In this document: piece by piece, positions 14,216-20,700 of the stretch
How positions within the stretch are numbered: position 1 is the stretch's first letter
How the letters are laid out: each line of letters opens with the position of its first letter
DNA from: an uncultured Collinsella sp.
Lineage (GTDB): Bacteria > Actinomycetota > Coriobacteriia > Coriobacteriales > Coriobacteriaceae
Direction of reading: 5' to 3'
Assembly (NCBI GenBank): GCA_958435545.1
Contig: CAUBGU010000020.1
Coordinates: 1 to 22,117, forward strand
DNA: 22,117 nucleotides
Translations under genes and position numbers: made by a program
The notes under the pieces: model-generated
The model's database searches: none
What the model saw: the letters and a program-made list of their open reading frames with translations, nothing else
Told to the model about the DNA's origin: nothing

Positions 14216-15478
14216 ATGGCTGGAATGCGGAGGAGTAGCGTCTCGTTGACGCAAAAAACAGTGCAATCTATCAGGCTTTTCGGTCTTCTTGTTGCACAGC
14301 TGTGCGCGTATTCGATGTTGTCGGCACTGTGCTTTGCGTGCCCGCTTTACTTGTTCGACTGCAGCGGCTCATCAACGTTATATGGTGCCGTCGCGGCGAT
14401 AGCGTTCGTGCCGGGCGTGCTTGCGACTCCGGCTGGCGGAATCTTGGCGGATCGCGGAAGTCATCGCGGGGCCCTTGTGGTGCTCGGCATTGTTCTGATG
14501 GCTGCATCACTGTTGTTTATCCCCATGAAGCGTTCGCTGCCTCTTGCCGTTGTCGTGGTAGCAATGCTTTGCGTCCAATATGGCATCCAATCGCTGCTGA
14601 AACCGATGCTTCAAATTGAGACGGTGCGCATGACGGGCCCAGAAAAGGTTGAGCGTGCCACTGCGTTGGTCTCGCAGATAACCATGGCGAGCAATATCTT
14701 GGGGCCTGTAGTCGGGACGGCAGTCTATGGGTGCTTTGGTGTCGATGCTCTATGCGAAACCGCGGCGTTGACGTTTGCGATGTCAGCCCTACTGTTCGGG
14801 GGCGCACTCAAGCAAAATGCCTCATCTGGAATGACAGGGGACAGTACGACTTGCTCGACATGCCGAAGCGATTTTCGGGAGTCGATTCGGTACCTGTTTC
14901 AAAACGCATCATTGCTCGTTGTGTTTTTGCTTGCGGCTATTTTGAACCTTGCGTTAGTTGGGTTAACGATTGGTGCTCCCGTTATTGTTGCAAAGCATCT
15001 CGGAATGCAATCATCCTTTGTTGGGATTATTGAGGTGGCTATGGGCTTAGGCGGTCTTGTCGGCAGTGGTTCGGTCGGTATTTGGCCGCATCGTTTTTCC
15101 TTCAAGGGCATATGTCGATATGTTGCGATGATTTGTTTTGGAGTCGTACCGATTATTGTCACGCTACTGAGCGGTCCTGATGAATTAGCGTTTGCCGCGC
15201 TTGCGGCCGGCTCGGCATGGGCCATGGCGTGGGCAAGCATTGCATCGGTCGAAATTGTTTCATTTGTTCAGCGGTCAGCGCCAAAGGAACTCTGCGGAAA
15301 AGTGCTGGCACTCGTTTATATGATGCTTTCCTGTGCAACGCCTATTGGCCAATTGGTTTACGGGCTCGCATATGATCGATGGACACCGGCGACTGTATTC
15401 GCAGGCATGTTTGCGGTGCTGACGTTGACGCCGGCGCTGTTTTATCGGCTGAAAAGTCGCTTATGGCGAATGTCTTAA
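14216..15478 (+). CDS. MFS transporter, probable drug efflux
   Basis: This 420-residue protein has about twelve hydrophobic segments and belongs to the major facilitator superfamily. GGILADRGSHRG (74-85) after the second helix is the loop 2-3 motif A of MFS antiporters. VYGLAYDRW near the C-terminal half resembles the repeat of that motif. AGGGGGCAGG lies about 6 nt before ATG 14216, so this start is preferred over the in-frame ATG 14138, which lies within the operator region. A central loop (about 195-220, Ser/Thr/Cys-rich) separates the two six-helix halves. The layout of TetR gene, paired palindromes and MFS gene suggests substrate-inducible efflux. The substrate is unknown. AT-richer composition suggests recent acquisition. 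Confidence 0.9.
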   Translation: MAGMRRSSVSLTQKTVQSIRLFGLLVAQLCAYSMLSALCFACPLYLFDCSGSSTLYGAVAAIAFVPGVLATPAGGILADRGSHRGALVVLGIVLMAASLLFIPMKRSLPLAVVVVAMLCVQYGIQSLLKPMLQIETVRMTGPEKVERATALVSQITMASNILGPVVGTAVYGCFGVDALCETAALTFAMSALLFGGALKQNASSGMTGDSTTCSTCRSDFRESIRYLFQNASLLVVFLLAAILNLALVGLTIGAPVIVAKHLGMQSSFVGIIEVAMGLGGLVGSGSVGIWPHRFSFKGICRYVAMICFGVVPIIVTLLSGPDELAFAALAAGSAWAMAWASIASVEIVSFVQRSAPKELCGKVLALVYMMLSCATPIGQLVYGLAYDRWTPATVFAGMFAVLTLTPALFYRLKSRLWRMS

Positions 15479-15537
15479 GGCACTGGGGCACCGTGAATTT
15501 GTGGAGGCAGTGGCGCGTCGCGCCGTGACGGCATTGT

Positions 15538-15565
15538 TTGGGCATGCCTCTCCTTCGTCTACAAT
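15538..15565 (+). promoter_or_regulatory. Putative promoter of the HAD gene, inside a palindrome
   Basis: TACAAT (15560-15565) matches 5 of 6 positions of the -10 consensus, with TTGGGC (15538-15543) 16 nt upstream as a weak -35. The start would be near 15572. Confidence 0.45.
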
Positions 15566-15593
15566 ATCGTGCAGACGAAGGAGAGACATGCCC
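15540..15593. repeat. Palindrome with 21-bp arms covering the HAD promoter and start codon
   Basis: GGGCATGCCTCTCCTTCGTC plus T (15540-15560) and AGACGAAGGAGAGACATGCC plus C (15573-15593) are inverted copies with one mismatch and a 12-nt loop. The 3' arm contains the Shine-Dalgarno AAGGAG and the start ATG. The loop contains most of the -10. Read-through RNA from the MFS gene would hide the ribosome-binding site in this stem, while RNA from the local promoter would carry only the 3' arm. Confidence 0.85.
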
Positions 15594-16451
15594 ATGATCA
15601 AGATGTTCGCGAGTGATTTAGACGGAACGCTGCTGAACGCCCTGCATGAGGCGGATGGGACCATCCGCCGTGCCATTCGCGAGCTGACCGAGGCTGGCCT
15701 GCATGTGGTTCCCGCGACCGGACGCTCGACGCTGCCGGTCGGCGAGCATGGCTTTACGGGCCTGGCGCTTGACGCCTGCTGCTCTAACGGCTCCATCGTG
15801 CGCGACAGTCATGGCGAGGTGCTCAAAACCTGGACCATCGATCCGCAGGTTACCGAGGAGCTGCTCAAGGCATTCCCAGACATTTGCTTTGATTGCTCCA
15901 CGCCCGATGGCATGTTCTCGAGCGGTTCGTTTGAGATGCATCAGGCGGGTTTTAAAAAGGACAGCCCCATCAAGCGCATCGTGATGCGCGGCATGCGCGC
16001 GCGTGGCGGGTATCACGAGGAGCAGTATTTCGATCAGTCGATCGGCGACATCCTGCGCCACGATGTGTGTAAGATCAACTGCCGCGTGACCTCGCCCGAG
16101 CTGGAGCGCGACCTTAAGGCATATTTGGCCGAGCGATCGGACCGCGTGGTCAACGCGCCGTTCGATCCAGTGATGTTCGAGATCACGGACGTGGCGTGCA
16201 ACAAGGGCGAGAGCGTGGCGTGGCTGGCGGGCTATTACGGTATTGCCGAGGACGAGGTCGCGGTCTACGGCGACGGCGGCAACGACATTGCCATGCTCAA
16301 GCGTTTCCGCCACAGCTACGTGACCAAAAACGCAAGCGATGCCGCCAAGGCCGCCGCGAGCGCGACCATCGGCAGCTGCATGGTCCACGCCGTCCCCAAA
16401 CACATGCTCGCCACCATGCACAAGCAAAATCCCCGCACCGTCATCGAATAA
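15588..16451 (+). CDS. Cof-type HAD family sugar-phosphatase-like hydrolase
   Basis: This 287-residue cytosolic phosphatase belongs to the Cof/YidA branch (HAD IIB). Motif I is SDLDGTLL with nucleophile Asp10 and acid/base Asp12. Motif II is the ATGRS segment (43-47). Lys206 in NKGES and YGDGGNDIAML (227-237, Asp229 and Asp233) are motifs III and IV. Residues about 80-190 form the C2 cap that sets substrate choice, usually phosphorylated sugars or cofactors. ATG 15588 has AAGGAG 4 nt upstream; ATG 15594, two codons later, is an equally plausible start. Both lie in or at the end of a 21-bp palindrome arm. A hairpin with a T tract follows directly after the stop. Confidence 0.9.
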   Translation: MPMIKMFASDLDGTLLNALHEADGTIRRAIRELTEAGLHVVPATGRSTLPVGEHGFTGLALDACCSNGSIVRDSHGEVLKTWTIDPQVTEELLKAFPDICFDCSTPDGMFSSGSFEMHQAGFKKDSPIKRIVMRGMRARGGYHEEQYFDQSIGDILRHDVCKINCRVTSPELERDLKAYLAERSDRVVNAPFDPVMFEITDVACNKGESVAWLAGYYGIAEDEVAVYGDGGNDIAMLKRFRHSYVTKNASDAAKAAASATIGSCMVHAVPKHMLATMHKQNPRTVIE

Positions 16452-16452
16452 T

Positions 16453-16478
16453 GTGACAAAGGGACAGCCCTTTTTCAC
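16453..16478 (+). terminator. Terminator-like GTGACAAAGGG hairpin after the HAD gene
   Basis: GTGACAAAGGG (16453-16463) pairs with CCCTTTTTCAC (16468-16478) with one mismatch, right after the HAD stop. It is a diverged copy of the perfect palindrome at 16887-16913, so it may be a repeat element used as a terminator. Confidence 0.6.
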
Positions 16479-16501
16479 GAGAACCCTGCACCTTTGGCAT
16501 G

Positions 16502-16515
16502 CGAACATATATTCG
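16502..16515. promoter_or_regulatory. LexA (SOS) box CGAACATATATTCG
   Basis: The 14-mer matches the Gram-positive/actinobacterial SOS consensus CGAAC-N4-GTTCG at every fixed position but one (A for G at 16511). It overlaps the -35 region of the small-ORF promoter, where bound LexA would repress. Confidence 0.6.
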
Positions 16516-16541
16516 TATATATAACTAAGTTTTGATAGAAT
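16512..16541 (+). promoter_or_regulatory. Promoter of the 41-codon ORF
   Basis: TAGAAT (16536-16541) is a 5-of-6 -10 hexamer. A weak -35 TTCGTA (16512-16517) lies 18 nt upstream, inside the LexA-like box. Transcription would start near 16548, giving a leader of about 58 nt. Confidence 0.5.
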
Positions 16542-16548
16542 CGGTATC

Positions 16549-16605
16549 GTTGACGGCAGTTCCATGTGCCGGGCAGCGCCCTCCATCTGATGGGAGGTGA
16601 TGCCC
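16549..16605 (+). ncRNA. Structured 5' leader that can hide the ribosome-binding site
   Basis: GGGCA (16571-16575) can pair with TGCCC (16601-16605), and CCTCC (16580-16584) with the GGAGG of the Shine-Dalgarno (16593-16597), closing a hairpin on the translation start. GACGGCAG (16552-16559) and GGGCAGCGCC (16571-16580) are also exactly complementary to segments of the 3' region at 16786-16793 and 16758-16767. Confidence 0.5.
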
Positions 16606-16731
16606 ATGACCGATTTGATTGATTTCGTGAGGCTTCTGACTGCTTTGGTCTCGTTCTTCACGGCACTTGTCGGCCTTTCCGAGGCACTCAAGCAGCGTTC
16701 GAAGCGCAACAGAAGGGGTCGCCGCCGCTAA
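16606..16731 (+). CDS. 41-residue hydrophobic/basic peptide, candidate type I toxin
   Basis: The peptide starts MTDLIDFVRLLTALVSFF, continues with TALVGLSEAL, and ends in a strongly basic tail KQRSKRNRRGRRR. It is therefore one membrane-spanning or amphipathic helix of about 24 residues plus a 13-residue Lys/Arg-rich tail. This shape matches type I toxins and holin-like peptides (Fst, BsrG, TisB, Ldr classes), although I recognise no specific family. GGGAGGTGATG, near-perfect anti-16S complementarity, ends at the upstream ATG 16600; spacing favours ATG 16606. The LexA-like box, a leader that can mask the Shine-Dalgarno and an opposite-strand promoter beyond the stop support the toxin idea. 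Export or DNA binding by the basic tail are alternatives. Confidence 0.65.
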   Translation: MTDLIDFVRLLTALVSFFTALVGLSEALKQRSKRNRRGRRR

Positions 16732-16793
16732 GGCGTTGACCCCCTAATGCAAACAACGGCGCTGCCCAGCTTTCCAGAACTTGGGCTGCCGTC
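16707..16793 (-). ncRNA. Putative antisense RNA over the 3' end of the small ORF
   Basis: A transcript from the - strand promoter at 16828-16800 would start near 16793 and run through a stem formed by the 16755-16792 region. It would reach the hairpin 16715-16743 (GGGGTC ... GACCCC with an inner CGCC/GGCG), whose - strand exit reads TTCTGTT. That would be about 85 nt, complementary to the ORF's last six codons and its 3' untranslated region. The boundaries are predicted, not observed. Confidence 0.45.
16715..16743. terminator. Hairpin at the stop codon of the small ORF
   Basis: GGGGTC (16715-16720) pairs with GACCCC (16738-16743). Inside it CGCC (16723-16726) pairs with GGCG (16732-16735), and the loop GCTAA contains the stop codon. 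It is a weak terminator candidate on the - strand; there is no T tract on the + strand. Confidence 0.45.
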
Positions 16794-16799
16794 GACACT

Positions 16800-16828
16800 A
16801 TTCTACCCACGAATGACATTTTGAACAA
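16800..16828 (-). promoter_or_regulatory. Promoter-like sequence for the antisense RNA
   Basis: On the - strand, TTGTTC (16828-16823), a 17-nt spacer and TAGAAT (16805-16800). The -10 hexamer and the following GACGGCAG are the same as in the sense promoter and leader, so the locus is roughly symmetric. Confidence 0.5.
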
Positions 16829-16886
16829 TCGGCAATGCCGCTTCAAAAGCCAGGCACAACTGGCACAACCTAGGCGGTCGCTGAAT

Positions 16887-16913
16887 GTGACAAAGGGACC
16901 GTCCCTTTGTCAC
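16887..16913. repeat. Perfect 13-bp-arm palindrome GTGACAAAGGGAC
   Basis: GTGACAAAGGGAC (16887-16899), one C, then GTCCCTTTGTCAC (16901-16913). It is a stronger copy of the hairpin at 16453. Palindromes with this core recur in intergenic regions of gut Gram-positives as far as I recall. It could end the small-ORF transcript, but it lacks a T tract. Confidence 0.75.
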
Positions 16914-16940
16914 AACCCAAATATTGCCTTTACGTGTTGA

Positions 16941-16984
16941 TGCACACGGTGTGCAATAATACTCGCACTGTGCAATAGCGCACA
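16941..16984. promoter_or_regulatory. Two operator-like palindromes upstream of the second TetR gene
   Basis: TGCACAC-G-GTGTGCA (16941-16955) is a perfect 15-bp palindrome. TGTGC-N6-GCACA (16969-16984) is a second one sharing the TGTGC/GCACA half-site. AATAAT (16955-16960) between them could be a -10. They lie 23-66 bp before the TetR start, fitting autoregulation. Confidence 0.5.
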
Positions 16985-17006
16985 GGCTGAGTAACAAGGA
17001 GGACGC

Positions 17007-17717
17007 TTGTCCCAGCTCGAGAAATGCGATCGCCGGTCCCTTCGCTCGCAGCGTGCCCTTCGCCAGGCGCTTGCCAGCGAGCTTGCCGAAAGCGGCGACC
17101 TTTCGCGCATTAACGTCGCGTCGCTCACCGAGCGCGCCGGTCTTACGCGCCGAACGTTCTATTCGCACTACCGCGATATTCCTGACTTTATCAATCAAAT
17201 CGAGGACGGCTTGCTGGCCGAGATCCGTGAGCGCATTGAGCTCATCACCGCAGCTCAGCTGCCTGATCTCTATCACAACATCGATGAGCTCGAGCCGGCG
17301 CCCGGTTCGGTTGAGCTGCTGCGTTATCTTGCGGCCAACCGCGACTTAATTGGTGCGCTGCTGGGCCCGGGCGGCGACCCCGCCTTTATTAAAAAGATCA
17401 TCGATACCGCACGCGAGGCCGTGGTGCCGCGTGCACAGACGGGCATTTTGGGCTTGGCGCTGGGCACGTTCTTCGACTACTACGTTACCTACGTCGTGAG
17501 TGCCGAGGTCGGCCTGATTCAGCGCTGGTTTGAGCGTGGGCTCACCGAATCGCCCGAGGCCATGGCGCGCATTATGACGGTTATCGCCTTTGTGCGTCCC
17601 GGCGACCTATATGGCCAACCCATCGATATCAACGTGCCGGAATACGGCTTGAAGCTATTGAACCTGCAGCTCGAGGACGCGGCCGACACCGCCGCAACCG
17701 TCGAGTCCAACAACTAA
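17007..17717 (+). CDS. TetR/AcrR family transcriptional regulator with TTG start
   Basis: This 236-residue regulator has an N-terminal helix-turn-helix at about 13-57. ALASELAESGDLSRINVASL, TERAGLTRRTFYSHYRDIPD is the TetR pattern, with TFYSHY in the recognition helix region. The C-terminal domain (about 90-215) is helical and hydrophobic in its middle (LGLALGTFFDYYVTYVVS). The start is TTG 17007, supported by AAGGAGG 4 nt upstream; no ATG gives a complete first helix. The end of the gene is 11 nt from the next start, so it is cotranscribed with the activase-like gene and probably controls it. The effector is unknown, possibly an acyl-CoA or a related acid by context. The C-terminal 20 residues are acidic and low in complexity. 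Confidence 0.9.
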   Translation: MSQLEKCDRRSLRSQRALRQALASELAESGDLSRINVASLTERAGLTRRTFYSHYRDIPDFINQIEDGLLAEIRERIELITAAQLPDLYHNIDELEPAPGSVELLRYLAANRDLIGALLGPGGDPAFIKKIIDTAREAVVPRAQTGILGLALGTFFDYYVTYVVSAEVGLIQRWFERGLTESPEAMARIMTVIAFVRPGDLYGQPIDINVPEYGLKLLNLQLEDAADTAATVESNN

Positions 17718-17728
17718 GAGGAGAGACA

Positions 17729-20700
17729 ATGAGCAAACTCGTCGAGGGCATCAAGGACCGTATGGTCGCTGTCGCGCGTGAGGCCGCGCCCACCGTGGTG
17801 GACGCCGCGCAGAAGGCTGCGGCCGCGGCTGCCGAGAAAGTTGCCGAGGCAGTTGCCGATGCCAAGAACGCGGCAGGGGAGACGTCCGTCGCTAGCGAGC
17901 CCGCCACGTCCGCCGAGCCCGTAGCCGCCGCCCACGCCCCCGAAGGCGCAATCTTCAACCCCGAGAACGCTCGTGGCAACCTGCACCTGGGCATTGACGT
18001 GGGCTCCACCACCGTTAAGCTCGCCGTGCTCAACGACGATAACCAGATCGTCTACGCCAAGTACCAGCGCCACCACACCGACGTCCGTGCCTGCGCCCGC
18101 GACCTGTTCGAGGGCGCTGCGACCGTGCTGCCGACGGCCCAGATGACCTGCGCCATCACCGGCTCGGGCGGCCTTCTGCTGTCCCAGTGGCTCGACCTGG
18201 AGTTTGTCCAGGAGGTCATCGCCAGTAAGCGTGCCGTCGAGACCCTCATCCCGGCCACCGATGTCGCTATCGAGCTGGGCGGCGAGGACGCCAAGATCAT
18301 CTACTTCGATAACGGCATCGAGCAGCGCATGAACGGCACCTGCGCCGGCGGCACGGGTGCGTTCATCGACCAGATGGCAACCCTGCTGCACACCGACGCC
18401 AGCGGCCTCAACGAGCTCGCGGCCAACGCCACCACCATCTATCCCATCGCCAGCCGCTGCGGCGTTTTTGCCAAGACCGACGTGCAGCCGCTGCTCAACG
18501 AGGGCGCCCGCCCCGAGGACGTGGCCGCCTCCATCTTCCAGGCTGTCGTGACCCAGACCATCTCGGGCCTGGCGTGCGGCCGTCCCATCCGCGGCAACGT
18601 CGCCTTCCTGGGCGGCCCGCTGCAGTATCTCTCCGAGCTGCGCCACCGCTTCTACCTCACGCTCAATCTGGACGAGGAGCACCGTATCGTGCCCCAAAAC
18701 GCTCACCTGTTTGTGGCGAGCGGCGCCGCCATGGCGCACGAGTCCAACAAGCTCAGCACGTTCCCGCAGCTCATCGGGGCCATCGATGCCCTGGGTGACA
18801 CGCAGGGTGCCGAGGTTGAGCGTCTGGATCCGCTCTTTGCCACCGACGAGGACTTTGCCGAGTTCAAGGGCCGCCACGACACCGAGGTCGTCCCCAAGGG
18901 CAAGCTCGAAGGCTACACCGGCCGCGTGTTCATCGGCATCGACGCCGGTTCCACCACCATGAAGGCCGCGCTCGTGGGCGAGGACGGTCAGCTGCTGCAC
19001 ACCTGGTACGGCAACAACAACGGCGACATCCTGGGCACGGCCAAGGTCATCATGGCCGATTTCTACAACCACATCCCTGCCGGCTGTACCATCGGCCACG
19101 TGACCACCACGGGCTACGGTGAGGCGCTTCTCATTGAGGCCCTCAAGGCCGATTCCGGCGAGATCGAGACCGTCGCGCACCTGCGCGGCGCCAAGGCGTT
19201 CCTGCCCGGCGTCGAGTTCATTCTGGACATTGGCGGACAGGACATGAAGTGCCTGCGCGTCAAGGACGGCGTCATCGAGCACATCATGCTCAACGAGGCT
19301 TGCTCGTCGGGCTGCGGCAGCTTTATCGAGAGCTTCGCCGTGTCTATGAACATGGACGTGCGCGCGTTCGCCGATGCTGCCATCCATGCTAAGGCCCCCG
19401 TCGACCTGGGCAGCCGCTGCACGGTCTTTATGAACTCGCGCGTCAAGCAGGCGCAAAAGGAAGGCGCCACGGTGGGCGACATCGCGGCCGGCCTGTCCTA
19501 TTCCGTCATCAAGAACGCTCTGTTCAAGGTCATTAAGCTGCGCGATCCCAAGGAGATCGGCAGCCAGGTAATCGTTCAGGGCGGCACCTTTATGTCCGAT
19601 GCCACGCTGCGTGCGTTTGAGCAGCTCACTGGCGTTCACGCCGTGCGTCCCGACATCGCCGGCTGCATGGGCGCCTATGGTGCGGCCCTGCTCGCCCGCG
19701 ATCGCGCCGGCGCCGACGGCACTTCGACCATCCTTTCGGCCGAGGACATCGCGCACCTCACCGTGACGCAAAAACACGTCCGCTGCGGCCGTTGCTCCAA
19801 CAACTGCCAGCTTACCGTCAACGACTTTGGCGGCGGCAGGCGCTTCATTACCGGTAACCGCTGCGAGAAGGGCGCCGGCCACAAAAAGCAGAAGACCGAG
19901 GCCCCCAACCTCTTCAAAAAGAAAAACGAGCTGCTGTTTAACCGCGAGGTGCTGAGTCCCGACGAGGCCCCGCGCGGCACCGTCGGCATCCCGCGCGCAC
20001 TCAACATGTACGAGAACTACCCCTTCTGGCACGCGTTCTTTACACGCCTGGGCTTTAGCGTGCAGCTGTCCGACCAGTCGAGCAAGAAGACCTACCAGGC
20101 GGGCATCGAGTCCATGCCGTCCGAGAGCGTGTGCTACCCGGCAAAGATGAGCCACGGCCATGTGATGAACCTTATTGACCGTGACGTCGACTTCATTTGG
20201 ATGCCGTGCGTGCGCTGGGAGCGCAAGGAGGACCCGACCGCCGGTAACTGCTACAACTGCCCCATCGTCATGAGTTACCCCACGGCGCTGGCGCTCAACA
20301 TCGATGAGATCCGCGAGCAGAACATCGAGTTCCTGTACCCGTTTGTGCCCTATCACGACAAGACCGAGCTCAAGCGCCGCCTGTACCAGGTGCTCGCCGT
20401 CGACCGCGTGGCCGATGCGCAAGCCGGTCGCGGTCGCGTGCGCGGTCCAAAGATCACACGCTCCGAGGTCGATGCCGCCGTCAACGCTGCTTTTGAGGCC
20501 GATGCGCGCTTCCACGAGGATATCCAGACCATGGGCGAGGAGGCCCTTAAGTGGGTCGAGGACCACGGCGGCCATGGCATCGTACTCGCCGGCCGTCCTT
20601 ACCATAACGACCCCGAGATCAACCACGCCCTGCCTGAGCTTATCTCGAGCTTTGGCTTTGCGGTCTTTACCGAGGATTCGCTCGCGCACCTGGTGAAGCC

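Larger units (their letters stand above)
16479..17006. other. Intergenic region holding a candidate type I toxin-antitoxin locus
   Basis: No ORF above 60 codons here looks real on either strand. From left to right it holds a LexA-like box, a promoter, a structured leader, a 41-codon ORF, a two-sided hairpin, a 3' region complementary to the leader, an opposite-strand promoter (16800-16828), an unremarkable stretch (16830-16880), a perfect GTGACAAAGGGAC palindrome and two operator-like palindromes before the TetR gene. Confidence 0.6.

Noticed and set aside
15618..16709. 363-codon - strand frame over the HAD gene
   Set aside because: Shadow of the HAD gene that also runs through the small-ORF leader; no ribosome-binding site or family signature.
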